Of a stretch of DNA of 64,000 bases, positions 34,853-43,633 are shown piece after piece. The position numbers and the translations under genes are program-made. This stretch comes from Kribbella sp. VKM Ac-2568 (GTDB lineage Bacteria; Actinomycetota; Actinomycetes; Propionibacteriales; Kribbellaceae): contig NZ_SLVF01000006.1 of NCBI RefSeq assembly GCF_004345365.1, positions 496,001 through 560,000 on the forward strand, in the 5' to 3' direction. The notes under the pieces are model-generated. The model worked only from the letters and a program-made list of their open reading frames with translations, ran no database searches and had not been told where the DNA came from. Numbering within the stretch: position 1 is the stretch's first letter; each line of letters starts with the position of its first letter.

Positions 34853-34868
34853 TGAAAAGAAGGGGTGA

Positions 34869-35312
34869 ATGGTGGCAACTGACACTAATGACGCGCTGGA
34901 GAATCTGGAGAAGGAACTCGTCACCCTGGCGCGCCGGCTGCGTGGTCTGCAGCGGACGCTGTCCGACGAGGCCCACCCGGACCTGGAGCCGGCGCAGTAC
35001 GCACTGCTGAACCACGTCGAGGAACTCGCACCGGTGCGGATGGCCGACCTGGTCGCGGCACTCGAGGTGGACAAGGGTCCGGTCAGCCGGGCCTGCGCTC
35101 GCCTGGAGGAAGAAGGCCTGCTGAAGCGGGCCGCGGACAAGTCGGACGCCCGGGCCACCCTGCTGACGCTGACCGCCAACGGCAAGCGCAAGCTCGCCGC
35201 GGCCCGGAAGAAGCGGCACAAGGTGATCGAGGACCTGCTCAAGGACTGGTCGCCGGCCCAGGTGAAGACGTTCGCCACCCAGGTGTCGAAGTTCAACAAG
35301 CTGGCCGGCTGA
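34869..35312 (+). CDS. MarR-family transcriptional regulator
   Basis: A 147-residue winged-helix protein. The DNA-binding region is APVRMADLVAALEVDKGPVS, then RACARLEEEGLLKRAADKSD with the typical beta-wing basic segment ARATLLTLTANGKRKLAAAR. The ATG at 34869 follows AAGGGG. The lysine-rich C-terminus is unusual but within family range. It lies between tRNA-Gly and dcd; no target gene is obvious. The two inverted repeats upstream suggest self-regulation. Confidence 0.87.
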   Translation: MVATDTNDALENLEKELVTLARRLRGLQRTLSDEAHPDLEPAQYALLNHVEELAPVRMADLVAALEVDKGPVSRACARLEEEGLLKRAADKSDARATLLTLTANGKRKLAAARKKRHKVIEDLLKDWSPAQVKTFATQVSKFNKLAG

Positions 35313-35439
35313 GCCGTTGCCGACGGCCCGTAGCCGCTACGGCGTTCCGGAGAGCTGAGGGCTCCGGAGCAGGACATCAGCGGTGACGGGCCCGGCCCAC
35401 GGCGGGCGGAGCGGCAGCACGCTGCGGTAAGTTGCGTTC

Positions 35440-36015
35440 GTGCTGCTCTCCGACCGTGACATCTTGGCCGAGCTCGACGCGAAGCGGGTCCAGCTGGACC
35501 CGTTCGATGCTGCGATGGTGCAGCCGTCGAGCGTCGACGTGCGGCTGGATCGATTCTTCCGGGTGTTCGAGAACCATCGCTACCCGCACATCGATCCGGC
35601 CCAGGAACAGCCCGACCTGACCCGGATGGTCGAACCGGAGGGCGAGGAGCCCTTCATCCTCCATCCCGGTGAGTTCGTGCTCGGCTCCACCTACGAGCTG
35701 GTGACGCTGCCCGACGACGTGGCGGCGCGGCTGGAGGGCAAGTCCTCGCTCGGCCGACTCGGCCTGCTGACCCACTCCACCGCCGGCTTCATCGACCCGG
35801 GCTTCTCCGGGCACGTGACGCTGGAGCTGTCGAACGTGGCGACGCTGCCGATCAAGCTCTGGCCGGGGATGAAGATCGGCCAGCTCTGCTTCTTCCGGTT
35901 GTCCTCGCCCGCGCAGCACCCGTACGGCTCCGCGAAGTACGGCTCGCGGTACCAGGGGCAGCGCGGCCCGACGCCGTCGCGGTCGTACCTGAACTTCCAC
36001 CGCAGCGACATCTGA
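35440..36015 (+). CDS. dcd: dCTP deaminase (probably bifunctional dCTP deaminase/dUTPase)
   Basis: A 191-residue enzyme. MLLSDRDILAELD and VQPSSVDVRLDRFFRVF are Dcd signatures; the active-site region is EGKSSLGRLGLLTHSTAGFI with the general base in the following PGFSGHVTLELSN, and the C-terminus SAKYGSRYQGQRGPTPSR closes over the nucleotide. Actinobacterial Dcd proteins of this length usually convert dCTP directly to dUMP, which I infer here. The GTG start is typical. The gene is single and ends in a strong terminator at 36028. Confidence 0.94.
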   Translation: MLLSDRDILAELDAKRVQLDPFDAAMVQPSSVDVRLDRFFRVFENHRYPHIDPAQEQPDLTRMVEPEGEEPFILHPGEFVLGSTYELVTLPDDVAARLEGKSSLGRLGLLTHSTAGFIDPGFSGHVTLELSNVATLPIKLWPGMKIGQLCFFRLSSPAQHPYGSAKYGSRYQGQRGPTPSRSYLNFHRSDI

Positions 36016-36027
36016 ACCAGCCGGACA

Positions 36028-36067
36028 GACGAGAGGCCCCGGGCGGATCCGCCCGGGGCCTCTCGTC
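36028..36067. terminator. Bidirectional terminator between dcd and the lipoprotein gene
   Basis: A 17-bp perfect stem (36028-36044 with 36051-36067) and a 6-nt GGATCC loop, placed 12 bases after dcd and 11 bases after the convergent gene at 36079. The arms start GACGAGAGGCC and end GGCCTCTCGTC. Confidence 0.88.
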
Positions 36068-36078
36068 ATGCCAGTCGA

Positions 36079-37584
36079 TCAGCCGATCGCCTTCTGCACC
36101 ACGAAGATCTTCTCTGTGCCCATCGGCGCCTTGCCGCCCGGGTCCAGCAGGTAGGTGCTGCCGTACTTCGAGACCATCTGCGGAGACTGCGGCTTGCCCC
36201 AGATCAGCGACGTGTCACCCCAGCCGCCCATGTTCTTGCCACCGAGCGTGGGTCCGTCGTTCGGCGAGTTGCCGTCCGACGGGCTGACCTCGGAGTCGCC
36301 GCCCTCAGACGGCGTGGTGCCATCCGAGGGGGTCGCACTGGGAGTTGGCGTCGGGATCGGCACGTCCTGGCCGGTCTTGGCGTCCATCACGACGGGCTGG
36401 TCGCCGGCCAGGCCGTAGACCGCGCCGTTGTAGACCGTGGTGACATCGGGGACTACGCGGTTGGCCGACTCGGAGGTGTAGCCCCAGCTCTGCTTGCCGG
36501 TCGTCTCGTCGAACGCCAGGATCTCGTCCTTGCCCTGGCTGGCGTTGCCGTTGCAGACCAAGGCGGTCGCGTGGTCGGAGAAGCAGGTGTAGCCCTCGGA
36601 GCGGCTGGGGGTTTCAGCCCGCTTCGTCTCGACGATCGCGCCGGTGGCGATGTCGACGGAGTAGACGGACGACACGAAGTGCCCCAGGCCGCCCTCGACG
36701 AATCCGGTGCCGTGTAGGTAGGCGCGCCGGCCGCCGGTACCGAGCGCCGACAGGTAGTTCTTCCCTGGCACGGCGGCGGCCTTCTTGACGGTGCCGGTGG
36801 CGCCGTCCACGGAGGCGATCGAGAGGCTCCGCTTGCCTTCGCCCTGCTGGCCCTTGGCCGCGATGACGACGCCGTTGAGCACTCCGGCGGCCTTGAGGGA
36901 CGGGATCGCGGTGGCCTTCTTGGTCTTCGGATCGGCGTAGACGCTGAGGTCCTCGATTTTCGCGGTGCCGTCCGGGGACGAGACCGTGAGCGCGATGACG
37001 ACCTGTCCGGTCGCGGCGTCGTAGGCCTGGCTGAGGATCCTGCCGCCGCCGTTGCCGGGACCCAGCGTCGGGGTGAGGTCGAAGGCGATCGAGGTGATCA
37101 CCTTGCCCTCGGCCGGATCGATCCACTGGAAGTTGAGCTGACCGTGGGACTTCTGGGTGCCGCTGCCCTGAACGTCCTGGATGTAGGCGGTCGCGATGAC
37201 CTCCTTGCCGTCCAGCTGGACGGCCATCGGCCCGGTGAAGTCTGTCGTTTTGGTGGTCTGGACCTCCTTCGCGAGCACCTGCCAGCTCGAACCGGCCAGG
37301 GTACGGCCGGTGATGGCGGTGCGGTTCGCGTAGAGAGAGGTCTGGCCGACCATGCCGGCCCTGGCGGTGTCGACCGAGCTGTCCTCGGTCCTCGGCTCCG
37401 CGATCGCCGACAGCGCGGCGAAGGCCTTGGGCGGGTCGAAGGATGCGAGCTCCGGTGCGGTCGGCGTCGGGGAGGCCGACTGGCCTCCGTCGTCCGGACT
37501 CGAGTTGGACGCCTTGTCGTCGCCGCCGCTGCAGCCGGCCAGTAGAACGACCGCCGCGGTGACGGTGATCAACGGACGCAACAT
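36079..37584 (-). CDS. Secreted lipoprotein with PQQ-like beta-propeller
   Basis: A 501-residue lipoprotein: signal MLRPLITVTAAVVLLAGCSG with lipobox LLAGC, a disordered Ser/Asp/Pro linker to about 45, then a predicted beta-propeller with strands such as YSVDIATGAIVETKRAETPS and ILAFDETTGKQSWGYTSESA that resemble PQQ-type blades. A low-complexity PTPTPSATPSDGTTPSEGG stretch interrupts the last blades. No catalytic residues are seen; a binding or envelope role is inferred. It is convergent with dcd. Confidence 0.75.
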   Translation of the reverse strand: MLRPLITVTAAVVLLAGCSGGDDKASNSSPDDGGQSASPTPTAPELASFDPPKAFAALSAIAEPRTEDSSVDTARAGMVGQTSLYANRTAITGRTLAGSSWQVLAKEVQTTKTTDFTGPMAVQLDGKEVIATAYIQDVQGSGTQKSHGQLNFQWIDPAEGKVITSIAFDLTPTLGPGNGGGRILSQAYDAATGQVVIALTVSSPDGTAKIEDLSVYADPKTKKATAIPSLKAAGVLNGVVIAAKGQQGEGKRSLSIASVDGATGTVKKAAAVPGKNYLSALGTGGRRAYLHGTGFVEGGLGHFVSSVYSVDIATGAIVETKRAETPSRSEGYTCFSDHATALVCNGNASQGKDEILAFDETTGKQSWGYTSESANRVVPDVTTVYNGAVYGLAGDQPVVMDAKTGQDVPIPTPTPSATPSDGTTPSEGGDSEVSPSDGNSPNDGPTLGGKNMGGWGDTSLIWGKPQSPQMVSKYGSTYLLDPGGKAPMGTEKIFVVQKAIG

Positions 37585-37707
37585 CGTTTCTCTCTCCCCA
37601 GATTGACCAAGAGTGACGGCGAGGACACTAACAGCGTCAGCGGGCCCTCACCGGCACAAGCCCCAGGCGTTGCAACATGCTGCAAAGTGCTTGCGTGGTC
37701 ACGGTGC

Positions 37708-37926
37708 TCACCGGACGACCGAGAGACCGGTACGCCGGTGCCGCGGCTGGGGTTCGAGGCGGTCGGCCAGGCGCCGCAGTACCGTCGCGAGCTCGTGCCG
37801 CGGACCACTCGGGCCGGAGGCCGCGCGACGGGTCGCGCGGTCCTCCTTGCGCAGCGCCCGCAGCTCAGCGGCACGGAGCTTCTCTTCTACCTGGTAGCGC
37901 GCGACCTCTTGGTGTTCGGTGATCAT
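37708..37926 (-). CDS. Small hypothetical protein (72 residues)
   Basis: A short basic protein, MITEHQEVARYQVEEKLRAA at its start, that resembles small conserved actinobacterial proteins of unknown function. It is helical and Arg/Ala/Leu-rich, with an amphipathic helix (ELATVLRRLADRLEP) near the C-terminus and no signal peptide. GGAG lies 7 bases before the ATG. It begins 64 bp after the DUF4097 gene at 37991 and may be the third gene of that operon. Confidence 0.6.
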   Translation of the reverse strand: MITEHQEVARYQVEEKLRAAELRALRKEDRATRRAASGPSGPRHELATVLRRLADRLEPQPRHRRTGLSVVR

Positions 37927-37990
37927 CGTCCTGCTCCCCTCACGTTGGTCCCCGTTGACGAATGTGGTGGTGCTGATGGCGCTTGGTGGT

Positions 37991-38818
37991 TCAGACCCGG
38001 ACGACGGTGATGTCGCCGGAGACGGTGCGGGCCCGCAGCATCAGCGAGGGCTCGCCGTCGGCCGGCTTCTCGCCGGGCTCGAGGTCGCACCGGATCTGCC
38101 CGGTGACCGTCTTCAGGTCGAGGTAGGTCGGCAGCCCGTCCGGTACGCCGATCTGGACGTCGCCGCGGGCGGTCTCCGCCCGGACGCTCGGGCCCTCGGT
38201 CAGCTCGACCCGGACGTCGCCCGAGCCGGAGGTGACGACCGAGTGGTCCCGGATCCGCTCGATGGTGATGTCACCCGAGCCGACCTTGACGGTGGTCGGG
38301 CCGGCCGCGTCGCCGATCCGGACGTCACCGGACCCGGTGGTCACGCCGACCGAGTCGTTCGCCTCGCCGATGTCGATCGAGCCGGAGCCGGTGCTGGCCC
38401 GGACCGTGCCCACCGAGTTCCCGACCCGGATGTCGCCGCTGCCGGCGCTCGCTGCCAGGCTGCCGGCGATCTGCTCGACCCGGATGTCACCCGAGCCGGA
38501 CGACAGCCGGGCCTCGCCCAGCGGCATCCGGGACGAGATGTCGCCCGAGCCGGTCTTGATCCGCGCGTCCAGGGTGGCCGGGGTCGCGATGTGGACCCGG
38601 ACCTCAGGGCCGCGGCGGGCGAACTGCTTGGCCGGCTCGACCACCAGCTCACCGTTGGTGACCTTGAAGGTGACGTCGTCGGCGGAGCCGTTGATCACCT
38701 CGAGGGTCGCGGTGGTCTGCTCGCCGTCGGCGGGCACGATCTCCACCAGGCCGGCGCCGATCTCGATCCGGACCCGCTGGATGTCGTCGGTCAGCTCGGT
38801 GCCGATGAGGTCGCTCAC
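37991..38818 (-). CDS. DUF4097-family beta-repeat protein, soluble
   Basis: A 275-residue protein without signal peptide or membrane segment. After an N-terminal domain of about 75 residues it has repeats of the type SGSGDIRVEQIAGSLAASAG every 20 or so residues, a beta-solenoid of DUF4097 type. The GTG at 38818 overlaps the stop of the RHH gene (GTGA), so the pair is translationally coupled. Such RHH-DUF4097 pairs occur in other actinobacteria, but no function is known to me. The membrane-anchored paralogue is at 13833. Confidence 0.8.
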   Translation of the reverse strand: MSDLIGTELTDDIQRVRIEIGAGLVEIVPADGEQTTATLEVINGSADDVTFKVTNGELVVEPAKQFARRGPEVRVHIATPATLDARIKTGSGDISSRMPLGEARLSSGSGDIRVEQIAGSLAASAGSGDIRVGNSVGTVRASTGSGSIDIGEANDSVGVTTGSGDVRIGDAAGPTTVKVGSGDITIERIRDHSVVTSGSGDVRVELTEGPSVRAETARGDVQIGVPDGLPTYLDLKTVTGQIRCDLEPGEKPADGEPSLMLRARTVSGDITVVRV

Positions 38819-39570
38819 TGCGCCCACCCCGTCACCCGCTGGTCGCGGCCGCCGCGGCCACGTCCGTTGCCACGGTCGCCGCGCTCGCCCCGACGGTCGC
38901 CGCGGTCACGGCGCTCACCGCGCTCGCCGCGGCGGGAGCCCTCGCCGAAGACGCCGTCCGGGCCGAAGGGTCCCTCGGGTCCGAAGACGCCGTCCTTGCC
39001 GAAGACGCCGTCGGGCCCGAGCGGACCTTCCGGGCCGAGCGGTCCGTCCGGGCCGAAGAAGCCACCCCGCGGAGCGCGCGGCGGCCGGGGCGGCCGGGGT
39101 CCGCGACCGCCGGTCAGGGCGGTCATCACGGTGCGCATCAGCCACGCGTTCGAGGAGATGCCCTCGGCGTTGGCGGCCTCGTCCACCTTGTTCTTCACCG
39201 ACATCGGCAGCCGCAGCGTGATCCGCGCGGTCGGCTCGTCGGCATCCGGCGCGACGTCCTGCGCGGCCGGCTGGTCGTGGTCGTTGTCGTCGTCCAGCTC
39301 GTCGTCATCGGCTCCGGTCAGCTGGCTCGGGGCCGGTGTGACCACGAACTCGGGACGGCCGCCGGCCATCCGGAGCTCGACCGATCCGGGGGACAGCTCG
39401 CGGCTGATCTCCCCGGCAGCGTCGGACAGGGCTGAGATGAGGGCCAGTCGGCCCGCGTCATCCAGCGTGGCGCCGAGGCGCTGGGCCACGGAGCGAGTTT
39501 GGTCGTCGGCCAACGCGGTGGCGTTCTCCACGCTACGGCGGACCGACTCGAGGTAGTGATCAAGTTCCAT
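38815..39570 (-). CDS. HicB-like ribbon-helix-helix protein with collagen-like and RG-rich tail
   Basis: A 251-residue protein with four parts: an N-terminal helical domain (1-80, ending EFVVTP), a Asp-rich linker (86-112), a ribbon-helix-helix DNA-binding segment at 116-152 (ARITLRLPMSVKNKVDEAAN, ISSNAWLMRTVMTAL), and a low-complexity tail. The tail has collagen-like G-x-x/G-P-x-G repeats at 172-209 (FGPDGPLGPEGPLGPDG) and an Arg/Gly/Asp-rich end (210-242). No toxin (HicA) gene is adjacent. A row of TGAYGTCA sites lies directly upstream, suggesting autoregulation. Coupled to the DUF4097 gene at 38818. Confidence 0.8.
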   Translation of the reverse strand: MELDHYLESVRRSVENATALADDQTRSVAQRLGATLDDAGRLALISALSDAAGEISRELSPGSVELRMAGGRPEFVVTPAPSQLTGADDDELDDDNDHDQPAAQDVAPDADEPTARITLRLPMSVKNKVDEAANAEGISSNAWLMRTVMTALTGGRGPRPPRPPRAPRGGFFGPDGPLGPEGPLGPDGVFGKDGVFGPEGPFGPDGVFGEGSRRGERGERRDRGDRRGERGDRGNGRGRGGRDQRVTGWAQ

Positions 39571-39580
39571 GACGCAATAC

Positions 39581-39621
39581 TGACGTCATCGTGACGTCAC
39601 TGTCAACCCCTTCTGATGTCA
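39581..39621. promoter_or_regulatory. Phased TGAYGTCA palindromes upstream of the RHH gene
   Basis: TGACGTCA at 39581-39588 and 39592-39599, and TGATGTCA at 39614-39621. Their starts are 11 and 22 bp apart, i.e. one per helical turn with the third of four positions degenerate. They start 10 bases before the RHH ATG and are the likely operator of the RHH protein; the SDR gene at 39681 diverges from the same region. Confidence 0.65.
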
Positions 39622-39680
39622 TCGAGCCGCCAGGGTGGTGTCAGGGCAGAATGAGGGCAGTCCACGGAGAGGGGAACAGG

Positions 39681-40475
39681 GTGTCCAGAGGAGTGCTCGT
39701 CACCGGTGCGTCGCGAGGGGTCGGAGCCGAGGTGGCGAAGGTATTCGCCGCGGCCGGCGACCGGGTCGTGCTGCACTGCCGCGGCGCGACCGACAAGGCC
39801 CGAGCCGTGTTGGCGGAACTACCCGGGCAGGGGCATGAGGTGGTGGTCGGAGATCTCGGCGAACCGGCCGGAATCCCGGCCCTGGTTGAGGAATCGGCAG
39901 CAACGCTCGGACGGATCGACGTCCTGGTGAACAACGCCGCGCTGTTCGTGGACGACCCGGTCGCGGGGTCGCGCCGGATCGGCCACCCGCTCGCCGACAC
40001 GTCGTACGACGAATGGGTGGCGGCGTGGCGCCGGACGCTGGCGGTGAATCTCGAGGGGGCCGCGCACCTGACCTGGTGCGTGGCCCGGCAGATGCTCGAC
40101 CGGGACCCGGCCGAGGGGGTCAGGCGGGGCGCGATCGTCAATGTCGGGTCGCGCGGGGCGTACCGAGGGGAGCCGGATGTGCCCGCCTACGGGGCCAGCA
40201 AGGCGGGACTGCACGCCTTCGGGCAGTCGATGGCGGTCTCGCTGGCGCCCCATGACATCACCGTGACGTCAATCGCGCCCGGTTTCATCGCCACCGACAT
40301 GGCCGCGCAGGGTCTGAACGGGCCCGGCGGCGACGCGATCCGCGCCCAGAGCCCGTTCAACCGGGTGGCGACGCCCGAGGAGGTCGCCGCTGCCGTCCTC
40401 TGGCTCGCGTCCCCGCCGGCCGGCTGGTCCAGCGGCGCCGTACTGGACTTCAACGGCGCCTCGTACCTGCGCTAA
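39681..40475 (+). CDS. Short-chain dehydrogenase/reductase
   Basis: A 264-residue SDR enzyme. The cofactor motif is VTGASRGVGAEVAK, the structural NNA motif is DVLVNNAALF, and the catalytic Ser-Tyr-Lys set is visible in IVNVGSRGAYRGEPDVPAYGASKAG (described in two parts: NVGSRG with the serine, YGASK with Tyr and Lys). TSIAPGFIATDMAAQ follows. The GTG at 39681 is preferred because GAGGGG precedes it; the longer frame would run through the operator region. Substrate is unknown; 3-oxoacyl reductase-like enzymes are the closest. Confidence 0.87.
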   Translation: MSRGVLVTGASRGVGAEVAKVFAAAGDRVVLHCRGATDKARAVLAELPGQGHEVVVGDLGEPAGIPALVEESAATLGRIDVLVNNAALFVDDPVAGSRRIGHPLADTSYDEWVAAWRRTLAVNLEGAAHLTWCVARQMLDRDPAEGVRRGAIVNVGSRGAYRGEPDVPAYGASKAGLHAFGQSMAVSLAPHDITVTSIAPGFIATDMAAQGLNGPGGDAIRAQSPFNRVATPEEVAAAVLWLASPPAGWSSGAVLDFNGASYLR

Positions 40476-40482
40476 ACGACGA

Positions 40483-40521
40483 CGTCCGGAGCGGTGAGGG
40501 CCTGCCTCACCACTCCGGACG
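40483..40521. terminator. Bidirectional terminator between SDR and lipoprotein genes
   Basis: A 17-bp stem with one mismatch (40483-40499 with 40505-40521) and a 5-nt loop, between two convergent genes. Confidence 0.75.
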
Positions 40522-40553
40522 CCTTGGTCAGGCGATCGCCGGTGTCCGCTGGG

Positions 40554-41363
40554 TCAGCGGCTGACGATCTTGCTCGCCGGGGGAGCCTTGATGCTGATCG
40601 GCTTGCCCCAGTCGGAGGCGTTCATGGTCATGCTCACGCCGGCCATCTCGAAGAAGATCTTGTACATCAGGTGGTCGGTGGAGCCCATCCAGACCGTGTA
40701 GACCAGCGTCTTCGGCATCCCGGCGACCATCTTCTGGCCCTTGGCCTTCAGCGCGGCCGCCATGTCGACGGTGACGGCGTACCGGTCCACCTTGCGGCCG
40801 TCGATCGTCTCGGTCTTGACGAACTTGGCGGCCTTCAGACCGCCGTCGAACGACTCGAAGGTCTTGCTCGGGTCCATCTCGTCCAGCATCCCGCCCAGGC
40901 TGGCCGCCATCGGGTTGCTGGAGTCCTTCGGGTCGATCTTCAGGTACTTGCCCGCCGGGACGTCCGGGGTGGACAGGTACAGCATGTTCTTGACGACGAT
41001 CATCTTGGCCTTGCCACCGAAGGCCGCGCCGTTCATCTCCAGCTGCATCGCGACCGGCTTCATGGTCTGCTGACCGGTCACCGTCATGGTCTGACCGCCG
41101 GCGACCATCTTCATGGTCATCTTGACAGAGTCCTTGCCGACCATCGACTTCTTCATCGCCGGCAGGAAGCTCGCCGTGTTCAGGTGCGCGACGGCCGGAG
41201 CCACCCGCTCCGGTGCTTGGCTCGGCGTGGTGACCGGCGTGCTGACGGGCGTCGGCGTGGTGCCTGCGTTGACGGTGGCCGTCTTGTCCGAACCGCAGGC
41301 CGCGAGTCCGAGCATCAACGGCAGGGTGACGACCGTGGTCGCCACCCGAGAACTGAACCTCAC
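40554..41363 (-). CDS. LppX/LprG-like lipoprotein
   Basis: A 269-residue lipoprotein. Signal MRFSSRVATTVVTLPLMLGL with lipobox LAAC. The mature domain, with VKMTMKMVAGGQTMTVTGQQ, MQLEMNGAAFGGKAKMIVVK and YLKIDPKDSSNP, has the strand pattern of the LolA/LppX/LprG lipid-carrier fold. The GTG at 41363 is preferred over the ATG at 41387 because GGGAGGA lies 7 bases before it. By analogy with LppX/LprG it may bind or carry lipids in the envelope; this is inference from fold-like features. Confidence 0.75.
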   Translation of the reverse strand: MRFSSRVATTVVTLPLMLGLAACGSDKTATVNAGTTPTPVSTPVTTPSQAPERVAPAVAHLNTASFLPAMKKSMVGKDSVKMTMKMVAGGQTMTVTGQQTMKPVAMQLEMNGAAFGGKAKMIVVKNMLYLSTPDVPAGKYLKIDPKDSSNPMAASLGGMLDEMDPSKTFESFDGGLKAAKFVKTETIDGRKVDRYAVTVDMAAALKAKGQKMVAGMPKTLVYTVWMGSTDHLMYKIFFEMAGVSMTMNASDWGKPISIKAPPASKIVSR

Positions 41364-41463
41364 TTTGTTTTCCTCCCAGTGGATCAAGGCGTTGGATCCT
41401 ACGGGCTGGAATCCCTGCCTGGGAAATCAATTGCCGCTTCGTGGCAGAGACTTGTACTGGGCT

Positions 41464-43611
41464 TTACCCGCGCTTCACCGAGGCGAGCAGAAGCTGCGCG
41501 ACGTCGGCGACCTCGACCTCCTCGCGGGCCGATCCGTCCGCCTGCTTGGCGGTCAGGCCGTCGGACAGCATCACCCGGCAGAACGGGCAGCCGGTGGCGA
41601 TCTTGTCCGCGCCGGTCTCGACCGCCTCGGTGGTCCGGTTCAGGTTGATCCGGGTGCCGACCTTCTCCTCCATCCACATCCGCGCGCCGCCCGCACCGCA
41701 GCAGAACGACTTCGTCTGGTTCCGCGGCATCTCGGCGAACTCCGCGCCCGGGATGATGTCGAGCAGCTCGCGCGGAGCGTCGTACACCTGGTTGTGGCGG
41801 CCGAGGTAGCACGGGTCGTGGTAGGTGATCTTCTGGCCGTTGAGTGCGCTGTCCGTCGGGGCGACCGGGGTCAGCTTGCCCTCGCGGACGAGGCGGTTCA
41901 GCAGTTGCGTGTGGTGGATGACGTCGAGCTCCACACCCAGCTGGGAGTACTCGTTCTTCAGGGTGTTGAAGCAGTGCGCGCAGGTGGAGACGACCTTCTT
42001 CGCGCCGGTCTCCTTGAACACCTCGGCGTTCTGCATCGCCAACTGCTGGAAGACGAACTCGTTGCCGGCCCGCCGCGCCGGGTCACCCGTGCAGGTCTCG
42101 CCATCACCCAGTACTGCGAACGAGACACCCGCGATGTTCAGCAGTTCCGCCACGGCCTGGGTGGTCTTCTTGGCGCGATCCTCGAAGGCGCCCGCGCACC
42201 CGACCCAGAACAGGTACTCCACCTCGGCCAGTGTCTCGACATCGGTGCCGACCTGCTTGACCTCGAACGGCAGACCCTTGGCCCAGTCCATCCGGCCGGA
42301 CGGGTTCATGTTCCACGGGTTGCCCTTGTTCTCCAAGCCCTTGAAGAGCCCGTTGAGCTCGGACGGGAAGGACGACTCGATCAGCACCTGGTAGCGGCGC
42401 ATGTCCATGATGGCGTCGACGTGCTCGATGTCGACGGGACACTGCTGCACGCAGGCGCCGCACGAAGTACAGGCCCAGAGTGCTTCCTCGTCGATCACGG
42501 CGACGTCGGGGGAGCCGACCAGCGGGCGCTCCTGCTCGGCCTTCACCAGGTCCGGCAGCGACTGGCGCTCGTCGTCCGAGGAGGCCAGCAGGTACGGCGC
42601 CTTGGCGTACGCGTGCTCGCGCAGGTTCATCATGATCAGCTTCGGCGACAACGGCTTGTCGGTGTTCCAGGCCGGGCACTGCGACTGGCAGCGGCCGCAC
42701 TCGGTACAGGTGGTGAAGTCGAGCAGGCCCTTCCAGGTGAAGTCCTCGACCTTGCCGACCCCGAGCGCGGCGTCCTCGTCGAGCTCCTCGATGTTCTCGA
42801 AGTCGATCGGCTCGCCCTTGATCATGATCGGCTGCAGTGCGCCGAGCGAGGTCCCGCCGTCGGCCTTGCGCTTGAACCAGATGTTCGGCCAGGCGGTGAA
42901 CCGGTGCCAGGCGACGCCCATCGTGGCGTTCAGCGAGATGGTGATCATCCAGGCGAACGAGATCAGGATCTTGATCATCGCGACCAGGTAGACCGTGTTC
43001 TCCAGCGCCTGCTCGCTCAGCCCGCCGAACAGGGCGGTGCCGAAGAAGAACGTGGTGGGGAAATGGAACTTGGAGCCTGCGCCGAGCTCGTACTCCAGGC
43101 CGCGCAGCAGCAGGATGCAGACCAGCACGCCGAGGATCGTGTACTCGACGTAGTACGCCTGCCAGGCGCGCGAACCGAAGAACCGGCTGTACCGGGCTAG
43201 GTGACCCTTCGGCAGGTTGAGCAGCCGGATGACGATCAGTCCCACGATCGAGACCAGGCCGGTCCAGGTGAGGAACTCGGTGGCCCACTCGAAGACGAAC
43301 CAGTGCCCGATGATCGGCAGCGCGTAGTGCGCGTTGAACAGCTGCCCGAACGCCGTCACCAGAGTGAGGAACAACCCGATGAAGCCGAAGGCGACGAACC
43401 AGTGCAGCACGCCGATGTGGCTCCACTGCAGCATCCTGGTGTGCCCGAGCGTCTCCTTGGCCAGCGTGGCGGAGCGCTGCCCCGGCTTGTCGGTCCGGCT
43501 GACCGGCTGGCCGAGCTTGATGACGGACACGATGTGCCCGATCGTCTTGCCGAACAACGCGATGCCGACAGCGGCGACCGCGAGCGAGACGACGATGGCG
43601 AGGATCTGCAT
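41464..43611 (-). CDS. EtfD-like membrane (Fe-S) oxidoreductase
   Basis: A 715-residue protein. Residues 1-230 hold about six transmembrane segments (LHWFVAFGFIGLFLTLVTAF and others) with a conserved helical bundle. Two 4Fe-4S motifs follow: CTECGRCQSQCP and CTSCGACVQQCPVDIEHVDA. Two CCG (CxnCCGxnC) domains end the protein, with CAHCFNTLKNEY and SFCCGAGGARMWMEEKVG. This architecture matches EtfD/heterodisulfide reductase-like proteins that take electrons from ETF to menaquinone during fatty-acid oxidation. A TAC(T/C)SGTGRGT-type box sits 22 bp upstream, as for the FadE5-like gene. Confidence 0.85.
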   Translation of the reverse strand: MQILAIVVSLAVAAVGIALFGKTIGHIVSVIKLGQPVSRTDKPGQRSATLAKETLGHTRMLQWSHIGVLHWFVAFGFIGLFLTLVTAFGQLFNAHYALPIIGHWFVFEWATEFLTWTGLVSIVGLIVIRLLNLPKGHLARYSRFFGSRAWQAYYVEYTILGVLVCILLLRGLEYELGAGSKFHFPTTFFFGTALFGGLSEQALENTVYLVAMIKILISFAWMITISLNATMGVAWHRFTAWPNIWFKRKADGGTSLGALQPIMIKGEPIDFENIEELDEDAALGVGKVEDFTWKGLLDFTTCTECGRCQSQCPAWNTDKPLSPKLIMMNLREHAYAKAPYLLASSDDERQSLPDLVKAEQERPLVGSPDVAVIDEEALWACTSCGACVQQCPVDIEHVDAIMDMRRYQVLIESSFPSELNGLFKGLENKGNPWNMNPSGRMDWAKGLPFEVKQVGTDVETLAEVEYLFWVGCAGAFEDRAKKTTQAVAELLNIAGVSFAVLGDGETCTGDPARRAGNEFVFQQLAMQNAEVFKETGAKKVVSTCAHCFNTLKNEYSQLGVELDVIHHTQLLNRLVREGKLTPVAPTDSALNGQKITYHDPCYLGRHNQVYDAPRELLDIIPGAEFAEMPRNQTKSFCCGAGGARMWMEEKVGTRINLNRTTEAVETGADKIATGCPFCRVMLSDGLTAKQADGSAREEVEVADVAQLLLASVKRG

Positions 43612-43633
43612 ACCAGCGATGTTATTGGTTGGT

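Noticed and set aside
38941..39063. Short GC-rich tandem repeat
   Set aside because: It encodes the collagen-like tail of the RHH protein, not an independent repeat element.
40253..40271. TGACATCA and TGACGTCA, 11 bp apart, like the RHH operator
   Set aside because: They lie in codons for the conserved SDR segment HDITVTS, so coincidence is more likely than regulation.
41399..41812. Open frame on the minus strand across the 41364-41463 gap
   Set aside because: It is the shadow of the EtfD-like gene in another frame; the gap itself holds no gene.
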